Shown: positions 12,002-24,204 of the stretch, in pieces
Numbering within the stretch: the first letter of the stretch is position 1
How the letters are laid out: every line of letters starts with the position of its first letter
Assembly: GCA_000310025.1 (NCBI GenBank)
Contig: FN649734.1
Location: 3,317-67,316 of the forward strand
Origin: Ectocarpus siliculosus
Taxonomy: Eukaryota > Sar > Phaeophyceae > Ectocarpales > Ectocarpaceae
Direction of reading: 5' to 3'
DNA: 64,000 bases
Made by a program: the position numbers and the translations under genes
The notes under the pieces: model-generated
The model's input: the letters and a program-made list of their open reading frames with translations, nothing else
The model's database searches: none
Told to the model about the DNA's origin: nothing

Positions 12002-12140
12002 TGTGATAGCAACTCGACGAGTCTCGTCACGTTGCCTGTCTGAAGCTTACCAGTTTTTTAGCCGTAAATAAAGTCGAGGGCGCACACCGCGACACGCTCG
12101 CCCACCGAGCACGACAAAGAGTTCTATACACAGAGTAGAT
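12002..12140 (+). repeat. Dispersed repeat, copy 2
   Basis: Same-orientation match to 4779-4930. It abuts the ATG of the small gene proposed at 12139, so that gene's upstream region is repeat-derived if the gene is real. Confidence 0.75.
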
Positions 12141-13209
12141 GGCAGGCGGCGCCGGCGACGGCGGTGGCAGTGGACCCAGACACCGACGAAAACCCATAAC
12201 GAATCTCGCACCGGCGAAACAAAAGGTGGGAGTCTTTGGCTGGCGTTTTTGCTCCCCGGAAGTGGTCGCATCTGTCTGGCAAAATATTGTTTGTACATTG
12301 GAGCTGTTGAATCGGAGCTCTTTCAAGTGTTTGGTATGTCTGCTTGCTCAGTTGGAGGACGAATGGTGCGTTACTGCTGATTGGAAGCGCTACTTCGCCG
12401 CGTGTCTCGGTTGGAGGGAGGGGAGGTTCCGCGTCCTTCGTTCTTTTTGCCCGTAAGGTTTTTGTTTCCAGTTCCACGGAACACGTGCTGGTTTGACCTA
12501 TGTAGCGTAGTTTTTGCAGGGGAGGCGTTGAATTGATTTACTTTGAAATACCATGTTTTTAGTGTTTCTGGTGTCTCCTATTACTCGACAAGGCAATTGT
12601 CTCTTCTCTAACGTGTCGAGGTTCTGTCATTTGCTTTCCTGTGTATTTTTTTGTTCTAAAACAGGAGAAGCCGCAGCAGCAAAGGAGGGATTGCGGCAGG
12701 AGAAACAGGGGCGGCAACGGCAGCGGCAGCAGCAGACGAGGGAGCGCCAACAGCGTGGAGGAGAGCTACACTCCTAGAGAGGACGGGGACGGGCAGGTGA
12801 ATGTTGTCATTGTTTCGTTGTTTTGTGAGAGTGCCATGTGATTTGTGATGACTTATATGTAGGATGTTATTCTCTTGTGACTCTGAATGACGACGAGTAT
12901 CATACCCTCGTGGCGAGGACCGGGACCGACACGTGATTGCATTTTTTGTCATCGGGGAAGTTCTGCAGCACTCAGTTCTCTGGCGGTGTGCGATAGAAAA
13001 AAAACTGTTTTCTTTGGGGGAAAACGTTGTGTGTTGTACAGTAGCATCGGGTTAACCCACTTATCCGCTGCAATACGCACGTCAGTCTTGGCGCCTCCTT
13101 TTTTTGGCAGGAAGCACCTAAATTTCATGAGAGTGATTTCTCGCTACACGCGATCAACCATCTCTCACATCTCTCTATCCCGCCCCCCCCCGTCGGACGT
13201 CGTTGTTAG
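12139..13209 (+). CDS. Possible small three-exon gene, Gly/Arg/Gln-rich
   Basis: Exons are proposed at 12139-12225 (Gly-rich start, then a basic segment ending APAKQK), 12665-12796 (EKPQQQRRD, then Gly/Ser/Arg-rich) and 13111-13209 (ending PPPPVGRRC and a TAG). All junctions are phase 0. The donors are gtggga and gtgaat; the last acceptor has a strong pyrimidine run (ccttttttttggcag-like). The product would be about 105 residues, basic and low in complexity, perhaps nucleic-acid binding. No family is recognised. The third exon is the weakest, and the gene could instead continue elsewhere. Confidence 0.3.
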
Positions 13210-14725
13210 AATTGGATCATCACGCGATAGCGGTGGCGAGGAGAGTTGTATACAAGGGAGCAGGAGAGAGAGGACTGCAGTGGGCAACCAATGCCGCGGG
13301 CAACCAATGAAGCGGAGGCTCGGAAGATGGTCAAAAACAGAGGCTTGGGGGGTGGTTGAGTGTGGGGCTGTGTTGTTGCTTTTTGACATTTGAAGGCTGA
13401 GGTGTAGGAATCCACAGGCAACCTTGCTGGTTGCTTCGTTATGTGTGAGTTCTTGGGTTCAGACATTATGTATGTGGCTACTTTATTCGTCCCCCCTGTT
13501 GTGTTTCGCGCGTGGTGATGCGAGAGCCTGGTCCGGTGAGAACCCGGCGTGCTCCGTCCCGGCTTTGTAGGGATGTGAGGTCAATGGTCTAACGACTACG
13601 GCATGCACGACTATGAGTACCCGCGACTATGAGTACCCCCCCCCCTCCCCCTGTTGTGTTGCATTGGTGTGATGAGGTAACCGGTTCTCAAGCTGAATAT
13701 CTGCTGCAGCCGCTATTCCCGCAAGAGATGCAGTAGGAGGTGGCCTGCAATAAGTTTCTGTACGGCCGATCGTGTTGCAAAGTAGTTGTACCGAGACGTT
13801 GGGGCTGTCGCGCGAACGCACATCGGTGAAGAATTGTGTCTTTCCGGTGCATCCCTCGTGCGATGTTGCGAGGGTGCGTTTCGGGCATGGTTTTGAGTTG
13901 ATTAAGAGTTGCTGGCGCTTGCAAGGGGTGTCGGTTTCCTGAAGCTTTCTGGACTCAGAGCTACGCCCGTACGTGTCTAGTGATGTTTTCAGCAACGCCG
14001 TGTACGTTCCCATACGCCTATTGGCAGTTCGGTTTTACAGCAGTTGACGGGGACAGTCTTTCGACTTGTCTATTTAGGAATGAATGCTGGCGGTGCGGCG
14101 GCCAACGAAATACCACTGTGATGTCGTTTTCATTGGCAGATTCTCTCGGGCACATTTGTAGACAGTCGTTTTTCGTCGTTTTTCAGTTTTCCGTTGCGGG
14201 GATGTACCCCGCGCACTTGTTATCCACGCATGTTTGTGTGTTGTTTCGTAAAAATAGTTGATGGGGATAGTCTTTGACTTGGCGACATACTGTTGGGCGA
14301 GGTGATTCGCAACGAAGTGTAGCGCTTTGCCTTGGTGTAGGAGATTTCGTTATTGTTTTTTTGTTGATAAGGCACTGTAGTTCTCTTTGAGCACGTGCGT
14401 ATATAGCCAGTCGTGTTTCTTCGGTGGTTCTCAATGATTTCGTTCTTGTTTTCCGTCACGAGGATGCCTCTATTCCGTAGTAAGTCGTAAGATGTTCGTG
14501 ATTTGGGAAAGAGATTTGGAAGGTTGCCCTGTTTCAACGTCGACGGCCGTAGTAATTGTTGATGCTTGAGCTTTTGTTTTTCTGTTCAGTCAAAACGTGC
14601 CGCCTCTTGGTTCCAGATCTTAGGAGCGGAAATTTGAAAAATTATTGGCTCGTTTAAAACGGCCCTTACCTGGTGTGTGTTGCTTCCAAGCGATCAAATC
14701 GAATATATGCAACGGGCGTAAATTG
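13210..14725. other. Gene-free stretch with weak internal repeats
   Basis: No coding signal with family resemblance was found. A short word repeats imperfectly at about 14042 and 14257 (gttgacggggacagtctttc and gttgatggggatagtctttg), hinting at an old 215-bp duplication. A 14-bp unit (cgactatgagtacc) occurs twice near 13608-13640. Confidence 0.4.
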
Positions 14726-14729
14726 TACA

Positions 14730-15205
14730 CCCCCCTCAGAGGATATTATCAGAGAGCGACAAAATTGACGTGAACAACAGAACGTACACTGTTCCCAGCA
14801 GTCTCCACTATAAGCAACGCACCACATGCTCCAGCGAACATATTGTTCCCCACTTCCTCCCGGGGAAGTTCTCTGGCTATTCCTCTGGAGGTTTTCTAGA
14901 GGATTGCCCAAAAAAGTGGAAGGTCTGATTTGGTAAAAAGGTTATCCCCCCAGAGGAAACCCCCCCACCAAAAGCTCTGGAGGATCACTGTCCAAAGTGT
15001 AATGTATTCTTAGTGGAGTACTTATTCCAACGGTCCTCCAGAGGATTTCGGGCGGTGTTCCTCCAGAGCTTTCGGTGGGGGTTTCCTCTGGGGATAACCT
15101 TTTTACCAAATCAGAGCTTTTGCTTTTTTGGGCAATCCTCTGAGGATTGCGGTTTCACCTATCCTCTAGAGGATTTGAACCCTAGCCATTTGTCTACCTG
15201 TGCGT
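14730..15205. mobile_element. Fold-back element related to the palindrome array
   Basis: Arms at about 14895-14984 and 15059-15146 are inverted copies around a 74-base centre. Both contain, in opposite orientation, gattgcccaaaaaag, gatttggtaaaaaggttatc, agaggaaaccccc and gctctggagga. Additional CCTCTAGAGG-type palindromes flank the arms. At 15184-15203 the inverse of the border word of the 9421-10080 array appears, so the two belong to one family. The element carries no gene and is probably a non-autonomous, hairpin-forming transposon; target duplications were not identified. Confidence 0.6.
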
Positions 15206-16500
15206 CGGCGTCAGGATCTACAGCGAAATGCGCATTCGTTTTGGGCTCCCTCGCAACCTGGTTCCGGAAATAATGCTTCGCGCGCTCCAGCAACAAAAAA
15301 AGCAGAAAAACACACATACCCCCTGCGTGCCGTAGCGCCGATGACAGCTTTCGAATGCTGCCGCCAGTGCTTGTGCTGGCGCAGCCCGCTGGTGTCGCGT
15401 TCTCTATCTCCCGCTGGGCGGAAGGAGGGGGAGAGGAGGGGGAGAGGAGGGGGAGAGGAGGGGGGGGGGGGGGGAGAGATGATGAATGATTACAGGGATT
15501 AGGGGTTGGTGCGACAGCAGCAGCTGACGCCAGCTGTCGAAAAAACGCCTTACTCGGGAATCAGGGGATTGTGGAACTCCCTTGAAATGCGGCGCAATAG
15601 GCTTGGCGCGGGTTTTCTCGGGTCGCCTGCGCAGTGCCGAGTTGTGAAGCATCGGGATTGGTCACCAGGGTGCGCGGGAGACTGTGTGCGAATGAAAGTT
15701 TTGTTTACGGGTGTCTGTGTTGGTGGGCACGCAAGCGTTGGCGCTCTATAGACTATTGTATGTGGGACAGGCATTATTTTATCCGCAGGAACGGGTCTTG
15801 ACGACTGTCTGTTGCCTGTCTGTTACCTGTGTTTTTTTGTACCAGTTCCCTGCTGGAGGCTGGGGGGTAAAATGGCAAACGTATTCCTAAGGGTGGAGGC
15901 GTGCAGTATGTACTGCTCACACCGCTCACCGCTCGCTACAGCAGCACAGGGGACTCTGTACTGCTGCTGTAGCAGTATAGATTTACGCCGACTCCTGTGT
16001 GTGGTCGGAGCACACGTACGACGGCGCATACAGTGCCGGCCCGCACTTAAGAACCTCCTATTTTCGGCGAGGCTCAGTTCTTATTGGCTGCCCCAACCCG
16101 AGCACCAGTTCTTATTTGCCAAGTTCTTATTTCGTAGTCCATTCTGCTCCTCCAGAAGGGCATTCTTGTTCTTATTTCAATACCGATTGCTCTATTGGCG
16201 GCTGTCAACCATGAGCAACACTACTACTACTGCTTGCTGTTGTTGTCGGTACAAAAAACACCAAGACGTGGAGCAGCAACTGTCAACCTTCTTGGTCCAC
16301 AAGGGTGACGTGTTCGTGTGAGTGCGTATGTAGTCGGATCTGTAGATGAGATGACTGTTTCAGGTGCCCTGCACATAGTATGCGTTGGGTAGTACGACCA
16401 GAGAATGATTGTGCGGAGCCCCCACGCCAGCTGCTGTCAGCTGGCCTCCCCGGCGGGGGTCCGTGACTGCGCATCCTACGTACGTCTGGGCAACTCCACT
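15206..16500. other. Gene-free stretch with purine-rich tract
   Basis: A G-rich purine run at about 15420-15475 (repeats of ggggagagga, then an uninterrupted G run) could form a quadruplex. The rest shows only short open frames with no family resemblance. Confidence 0.4.
16030..16054 (-). repeat. Transposon-end-like motif, copy 1
   Basis: cagtgccggcccgcacttaa here is the reverse complement of the sequence at 32631-32653. Downstream to about 16190 are several ttcttat words, matching ttcttaa/ttcttat words beside the other copy. This resembles the terminus and subterminal repeats of a DNA transposon or MITE whose other end was not found. Confidence 0.5.
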
Positions 16501-16576
16501 GCGCATCCTGGTACTCTAAAACCAGTATCATGTCGTGCCCAGAAAGCTAGTTGGTGCGCAGTGCGTTTGTTTTCTG

Positions 16577-16606
16577 TCTGGGCATTTCTGGGCATTTCTG
16601 GGCATT
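16577..16606 (+). repeat. TCTGGGCAT triplet, possible left terminal repeat
   Basis: Three consecutive copies of TCTGGGCATT. The inverse of this word is clustered at 24205-24241, on the far side of the transposase-like gene at 17008-23060. The arrangement could mark transposon ends with subterminal transposase sites. Homology does not extend much beyond the words and no target duplication was established. Confidence 0.4.
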
Positions 16607-17007
16607 TGGGGTTTGCGCCGAGAGAAGCCAAGGCGAAAAGGGGCCGCGGGAGGCGAGCTAATATCGCAGCGAGATCATCCCCGCCTGGCACATAGAACTG
16701 CATATTCTGCGGGGCACCTCAGAAACGAACTGAATATTCCCAGACCCCAATGACTTGCTTTTAGTCTTGAGAAGACCACCAGAATATACGCAGCCCGCCC
16801 AGAAACGCGGCGGGTTTCGCCACTAACTACATGGATGGACTGAAAATGCCAACCAAGCTCTGTGAGGGCAGACACAACACAGAACGAGAGAGGCAGGCGC
16901 CATCGTATGTCCAAATTTCCTGGAGGATATTCCTGTGAGGCGTATCAAGAAATAAAGAGAGACCAAGAGCATGGCTGCTCGGGCTGCCGCAAGGCGGGGT
17001 CGCCCTG

Positions 17008-17527
17008 GTGATGTTTTTCAGGGCCCTGCGACCCAGCTTTTCACGTGTCATATATATGTGTTTCCGAACACAAAACCCGGGTGATCTTCGTACTGCCGTT
17101 CGGAGTGCGGAAAATCCAACCAAGTTTGACCACTTCTGCTCCACCTGTTGGCGATCCGAGGAGCAGCTCGAGCGCCGAGGAGCTCACAACAGTCACGGTA
17201 CTCTGGAAGATCGCGCAGCAAGCCAGGCAACGGGAGGCGGTGGTGGTGGCAGCAGTGCAGGTGCGAGAGATTCAAATTCTTCTGCTTCTTCTCCTTCGTG
17301 TGAGGCGGGAGGGGCTTGCAGCGGACCCGTCGCGGAGGACGAGGACGAGGACGAGGACGAGGAAGAGGAAGAGGAGGACCTTGAGGATGAGGATGAACTG
17401 GAAGAGGCCACGGCTGGTGTTTGGCGAAATGACATCCTGCAAGTCGCGTTGGCTAGACATGCCAAGGCGGTACAAAGGTTTCTCCCGACAATCGCTCCGG
17501 ATGGCCAACTGATCCCTGCGAAGACGC

Positions 17528-17564
<37 letters not shown>

Positions 17565-20500
17565 TGCAGCTGCCGCTACCGGCAATTCGAAAGGGAAGGG
17601 GCCCGCCGCGAGGCACCCCTCACCCGCAGCGGTGGCTGCGGCATTTAGAGAGAAGTTCCCGCAAGCACCATTATGTACACCTGTAGAAGGTGTTGAGGCT
17701 CGTGCGCGTGTAGCGATGCACCCAACGGCAGCGACGGCGGCGATGAGCAGAGCAGCGACGGACGGGGGAGCGGATATGGGCGAGCTCCTGCGAGAGGCGG
17801 CCATGGCGGCCTTCGCTACCATCCACGTGGCCGTCGCTCTCTATGTGCACGAGGTGGTTTTCTTTGAAGAATTGGTCCGCGACCCACGCTTCCAGGCAAG
17901 TGTGTGTTGCTGATTTGTGGCGCGTAGTACACATTTATTGTTCGCCGTATGCACAGCAGTAGCACACGTTAAAAATTGCTGTTCAGTTCTCTAAAAGCAC
18001 CGACAAGTTTTGTGTTTTGCTTGTTGCATTCTATCCCGCTTGTTTGTGTTCAGATAATATGGCCCCCACCTCCACCCCCCACAAAAAGAAATTAGCCATG
18101 CACAAAAACTCGCTCGTGGTGCGGTGTGTTTAATTCTCGCACGGGAGCACCCCTTCTTTGGCAGTGTATTAGCATTGCACGGCACGTGGCACTTGTTTGT
18201 AACCAGAGTATCGTTTCTGTCATGTGCCCCCCTCAGGTGAAGACCAACGGAGGAGAAGTGGGAGTCAGGATGATTTGCCCATCGTGCTTGACGAACGAGT
18301 TTGTTGAGACTCCAGGAGTGTCGGGGAATGGCTTCCCCTCCGTGTCTAGTCAGAAGGTGAGCAAAGCGCCAAATACAATAGAACGGGACCACACAAGTGA
18401 ACGCGATTCAAGTATTTGAGCTACGGAAACACAAGTTAGCGGCGTTGACTCCAACCTCATCCACATGCACTTTTTTCGCTTTTTCGTTGGCAGATACGAG
18501 TGGCACACGACATCCACGGAGTAGTAGTCCACGTCTTCGGGAAGTATCGGTGTAAGAACCCAGCGTGCGCTTTGAATGTCCGGAGTGCTCGTAAATCGGC
18601 AGAGAAGGCCGAAAAGAACGGGGGACCGAAGGCTAGCGAGATCGTGTGGGACGATGCTGCCGTTACGTCGCACTGCAAGAATGGCGTCGCGTTCAACACA
18701 ATGGATACTAGGTATGTGTGATTTTCATGTCGAAGAATATTGAAACCATTTGTGGACGCGGTGGTGTCTGTAGGTGACGTGTCGAGATATTGGTTGACAA
18801 GGCGCATGCGGGAGGAAACCGGAACGTGTGTCAAATTCGTTCATCCCATCCACCGACAAGTTTGACCTGCCGACATCTATCTCTCTGTCGATTTCGTAGG
18901 TACATGCAGTTGCTTCCTGCTGCGGTGGTGGCTAAACTACCGTACCGCTTCTTCAAGCAAAACATCACGTCAGAAAGGCTGTTGGACATGGTTTCCGCAA
19001 CGGAGGGCGATACGCCGGTACGCCCAAAGCTTGTGTTGTGTTGGTGGCTACTGATCGATTTTGTGGCGGCAGTACCCCGAGCCCGACATTTTGTGATGGA
19101 AGCATCCCGTGTCGCCGTCGCATGTCTCAGCAGACGTTGCATCTACCTTTGTTTTTGCGAAAGATTCCCAGTAGATAGATGAGAAGCCGTTGTGTTTGGG
19201 ATTAACCCCGTCAGGGTCTCCTGCTACTTGTCCTTGGCTAGCTGGGCGGTGGAACGTTAACTTTCTCTTTCGTTGTTGACGTCTGTCAGGGTTTCCACCG
19301 GCTGCTAGTGGCACGCGACCAGGGACAAGAGCTGAGAGATATGCAGAGGTACATCCGATTCGCGGAGGAGGAGCAGGCTAGGGAGAGACGGAGTCGACTT
19401 GACGGGGAGTTCACCAAGTGGCCAGGATGGAGATTCAACCGCGGGACATTGATATCGACACCGTCCGTCGCCGTCTTGAACACCATCAACAAGGCTGCCC
19501 ATCTGCAGGTATTGTATGCAGAGCTGACATCGGCCATGGCGTGCACGTTGCAAGAGGTTCGGAAGCGATGCTGTTGTTTCTGATGTTGAGAATGCAAGGC
19601 GAAACAACGACGTGTTGCAGATTTTTTTGGTTGACGGAAGAAATCTTGCGGGCGCGTTGTTCGATTGTTCGCAGGACAGAGACCACATGCTACGCGAGCT
19701 GATTGCCCAGGTAGCGGGGGAGTTCGTCAACTCAGACGGAACATTTCGCGCCGCCGGGAAGGTTATGGATGAGGCCCAGTGCCTGTATTTCCTGATGGGG
19801 GAGGATGCCAAGATTCTAGGGTACGGAGCCGTCAAGTCAGAGAGCGAGGAGGAGCTCACCCTTCTCTTCCAGAGGTGCGTGCGCCCCCTTTCAGGTCTTG
19901 GTCGAGCCTCATACTGAACCTGGCGTATTTCATTCAGTCAGAGAACGCATACGTATGTGCACAGGAGGTATCGCCAGCTCATGCGTTTTGTGGATGATCG
20001 AATTCCGCCCACAGGTACGCGGACAGGCGGAGGAAGAAGGGGACGTTGCATGCTCTGCGGTGGCTCTACGACGATCGCTGTTGCAGAGGTTGTAAAGACG
20101 TGACAAAGTACTATGGGGTCCAAATCTTCCCCCACGTGGAGCGCGCTCCACTTGCCGATTCGTTCCACGCAACCCAGGTGCGATGGACAAGTAATACGCG
20201 TTGGGACAGCCCCAGCCGTGCTTTCGCATGGTTGGGGTCTATGATGTGAACTTGGCATGGCGTTGGCGAAAAGCGCCCCGTGTTTCGGGTGTCAATAACG
20301 CCCGTGTGCGTGCAACGTCTGTGTACAATCCGTGCCTGCAACCCAAACCTTCGCAGCAGTATCAACGCTCAATTGCTTTTCAACTACTTTTCCCCCACCG
20401 CCTTCATTGCAGAATCTGGCGGGTGCAACCACTTCGAAGTCGCACGAGCGAAGGGGAGTGTATGCGAGGGGGGTGGGAGGATCTGTCCGCAGCAAATACA

Positions 20501-23060
20501 AGCCCGACGTAGACGCCGTAGTCGAGTACTTGATGCGGGAAAACAAGAGGATGACAAGGGCGGAGGCTGAGCGTAAGGCAAAATCCAAGTCTATGAGTCG
20601 GTATGTCCGTACGGTTTCTCGTCCGATAGAAGAGACGATAGCTGAGGTTAGCGAGGTGGTGCGCTTGCACGCAAGGCTGGACGCGGAAGGACGGGAGAGG
20701 GGCGAGCTGCCGCTGCTGCAACCCGAGTTGCCGCCGGGGAAGAGAGGACCGCGTGGCGCACAGGCAGAGCTGAATAGCCTCATCTCTTGCCTCCGAAAGG
20801 GATGCGGGCAAGACCCGTTGCCCGTGGATAAAATGTAAGTGGTTGTCGTGGCGTTTTATTTCCAAAGGGTAACTGCAACTGTTTGACGATGTTTTTTTAT
20901 CCCGACCCACGCGGTTGCCTACCATGTTTTTCTGGTCGTTCGGTTTTTCTTGTTTATGCTATGAAGCCTGATCGCTACTCAAAAGAACAACGACCCGTTC
21001 CTGTGTCCCTCTGTCGACACGAAGGTACCTCCACGTTGGCACGGGGAAGAAGACGAAGCTCAAGCGGTACGTCAAGAAAGGAGGCACTGCCAAGAACGAG
21101 TCGTTCCACCGTAGCCTGAACGCAATGACTTCGAGCGTTTCTCGGCTCGGGCCGGGCGTCTGCGATCAGCGACTGCTGCAACTCGTTTACCGCTTCAACC
21201 TCGACAAAGACCGCAAGCTCGGCCGTGCAAGCAAGCACTCCACTTTGTGGGTTTGGAGGGAGCGGGACATCAACGACGCAGCGAGAAAGTGCCTCGTCGC
21301 CGAACCTTTCCCGAAAGCGGGGCCCCGCCCGGATGTGAGACCCAATGACGTAGATGCACACCGACTTCATATCTGGTTGTATCCGCGTGTTTTCCCGGCC
21401 GCGCGGAATAAGCGGCAGTTGAAAGTTGCCTCCTTCCGGATGTCCTCGCATAAAAGAATTGTCGGTCGTTCATCACGGCCTCGTGCACGTTCAACATACG
21501 CTTCCCTCCGAGCTATTGTTCCAATTCCTCATATGTGGCCGCTGGTGTTCGTCTTTGTTCGCTTACGTGACATGCACGTTTATTCCAGGTGCAGCAAGAG
21601 GACTTGGACGCCGAGCCGATGGGTTTTGAGTACGCCAAACGTCTGAGGGAAGACCGCTTGGGAGCCTGCCGACAAGCTGCCATGCATATGGTCGGAGTCG
21701 GCAGTGGGGCACCGGTGCCGGAATCTGGTGTGAACAGTCCACCTCTGCGGTTGGCCACGGTACCAGAAACAGCGGTTCAGGGGGGGAGAGATGCGGGAGG
21801 TGGTGAAGGGAGTGGAGCTGGCGCCTCTGGGGTTCACGGTCAGGATTCCGGGGCGGGTAGTGCTGCAGGTTCTCGGGCGAGTGGTGCTGGGCGGACGAGC
21901 GGTGCTTCGATCGCTGGGGTTGGAGCTCAGGGGTCTGGGGCGGGTATTGCTGCGGGTGCTCGAGCGAGTAGTGCTGGAATTGGAGCTCAGGAGTCTGGGG
22001 CAGGTAGTGCTGATGGTGGTCGGGCGAGCAGTGATACGGCCGAGCACGGCGCCGCCGGGGAGGGCGCCACCGGAAGAGCTTCGGAAAATCTGGGCGGGGC
22101 AAGGAGAAGACCTATGCGAAAGAATACGTCGAGGGGCAGCGGTGCTTCACTCCTCAAACCGAAGCAGTGGTGGCTTGCTGGTCTCAGGCGGTGGCTGAAA
22201 CCATTGGAGAGGGTGTAAGTCCCAGCAAGGTTGTCCCTAAGGCGGTCGACAAGTTCAACACGCAGTACTTCGTGCAGGCGTTTTCACCTGGTACAGGGCA
22301 GGGGAGGTTGCGCGGGCCTACTTCAGTGAGGCAGGCCGAGAAAATGTCGAAGGAAAGGGCGTCTAGCAACCTCGCTACCTCGTTGGCCTCGGCATCTGCA
22401 AGCTTGAACGAGGCCAACTCCAGTACGAGCGTGCCAAGTACGAAGAGGCGTAAACGTGGGGATGTGAACGCTGCTAAGGCCCGAGTCGAGTCGGGGACGC
22501 CCTTGGAGCGCTCCGACATCGACAAAATCACGGACGTGCTGGCGAACGAGTACCTGAAATCCATGGGCCTGCCCACGTCTGGCAAGGTGGTGGACAAGCG
22601 CGAACGCCTACTGCAGTTATTCGCCAAGAACAAGTGGATGGTGTATACCCCCGATGCTGTCGACGGCGGGGAAGGGGCGGCTCGGGCGGCGGCGGCAGCA
22701 CCGGCGCCCGAGGTTGGTCAGCGGGTGTTGACCGCTGCCGGGGGCCGACCGGGGGCGGCGGTAGCGGCGGCCATGGCGGCGGCGGCGGCAAAGGCGGCGG
22801 CCGCCGCGGCTGACCAGGGAGTGTTGCCGCCCACTCCCGGGGGCAGGTCGGTGGGGAGTGTGGCGGTGATGGCCGGGGCTGTTCAGGATGGTTTCCCAGC
22901 TACCGCGGGCGGGCCAGGGGCGGGGGTGGCGGGCGGGACTGCTCGGGGAGCATTGCTCGCTACGGGTGGAGGACCGGGGGCGGCGGCCGGGGCGAATCAG
23001 CAAGGGTTGCCCGCTGCCGGGGGTGGGATGCGGCCGCCACAAAACGAAACGCGCATTTGA
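17008..23060 (+). CDS. Multi-exon zinc-ribbon / DDE transposase-like protein
   Basis: Exons: 17008-17895, 18237-18356, 18494-18711, 18900-19017, 19290-19508, 19675-19874, 20015-20177, 20413-20834, 21025-21334, and 21589 to 23060 with an unresolved frame change near 22.03-22.16 kb. All earlier junctions agree in phase; intron 1 uses a GC donor (CAG then gcaagt). The N-terminus has acidic and poly-Ala runs. Exons 2-3 hold a zinc ribbon (ICPSC, YRCKNPAC, SHCKNG). Exons 6-9 carry an RNase H-fold pattern: DGTF, YDDRCC, ADSFHATQ and NESFHRSLN supply D, D, D and E candidates. The C-terminal exon has Gly/Ala repeats and a SAP-like motif (LKSMGLPTSGKVVDKRERLL). This layout recalls large eukaryotic transposase-like proteins of the DUF6729/KDZ type; the exact family is inference. 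The start codon is uncertain. It may be an autonomous element's gene or a domesticated one. Confidence 0.65.
21840..22035 (+). repeat. In-gene Gly/Ala/Ser tandem repeats
   Basis: Imperfect units of about 50 bases (gagctcaggagtctggggc and similar) encode SGAG..AGARASSAGIGAQ-like peptides in the last exon of the transposase-like gene. All three forward frames stay open here, which makes the true frame hard to assign by eye. Confidence 0.6.
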
Positions 23061-24200
23061 TTGAGTCTTGCAGCATTTGCTTAGGTCATGTAGATGAACA
23101 AATGCAGCATCTGTGACAATTTTTTGCATTTTTTCCTACAGGGGCGAGGGGGCAAGCACAGACGAGCGTTGGGGCTGCACCTTGTTTTTTCTTGGCGGGT
23201 TGTAGCGGATTTTTTTTTTAGTTCCGTAGGTTCTGATTTTGGTTTGGCCCATTTGGGATGTACAAGGTGTCACGTGTCGTGTTGCACCCATGCTGTAACA
23301 ACTGCTTTGGAAGCAATTAGACTACAAGTGTTCGCCCGACCGACGGACCCCGCACTGCTGCCGATAGAGCTTACCATGTATTGGTGCTGTACTAGCTGCA
23401 TCGGCGACGAAAGTTATCATGTTTCACGTTCACAGCGCTTCAATAGCTTGCGCAGTTCGTTTGCTTGGCGTCTGCTGTAGTACTCCAGATGCGGAGTGCG
23501 CTGCCGTGGTATCGTACGGCCGACACCTTACAGCGGCGCATACAAAACATACAACGACAGAGTACACACAAACGGGCTTGCCAGATCATCATGCTGCGTG
23601 CCCGCTGGTAATGTAGTACGCTGTCCCCCCGCCTAACACACAGCAGGGGCAGTAGACCGTTGGTCACGCAGGTCTTACATACAGGGTAATGTGTATATGC
23701 TGTCGTGTGTATGTGCATGCATACAGCACATATACACGTACATACACCGCCGATACACCCCCGTGCTGCCCTCCTACTCGCCGCCACACGCAGTACCTCA
23801 TGGCGCACAGCATCACATGACATGGCAGACAGGCAGTACCATCGTTCGCCTTTCATGTTTTAAGAGGATTGGCGGTGCATACAGACGGCCGCTGGAGTGA
23901 GGAGGCAGTGCGCCGGTTGCAGTTGTTCAGTGTTCATTGTATGCGCGGCGGCGAATCTCGCTAAAATATTGTTGACTGCCAGAATCGAGCCGAACTGCTG
24001 AGGAGACAAAAATCGACGTGGGAGACTATCTCAACGCAGAGTTATCTGCTCCATCCCACGGTGAGAATATCCTGTACACCAGGAGTCAGTCATCTGGGTC
24101 ACATAATCTTCAGTTTGGTTGTGACGTGCTCCGCACAATGTGGACTTGCCCCCCAATTGCTGGGAGTTTACGGTGCGAACCCCCCCCAGAACAAAAAAAA
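23061..24200. other. Region downstream of the transposase-like gene
   Basis: No further coding signal was recognised. If the TCTGGGCAT clusters mark a transposon, this is its 3' non-coding part. Confidence 0.4.
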
Positions 24201-24204
24201 AAAA

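Noticed and set aside
4779-12140. The repeat pair as LTRs of a 7 kb retroelement
   Set aside because: No gag or pol coding lies between them, the copies lack TG...CA ends and no target duplication was found.
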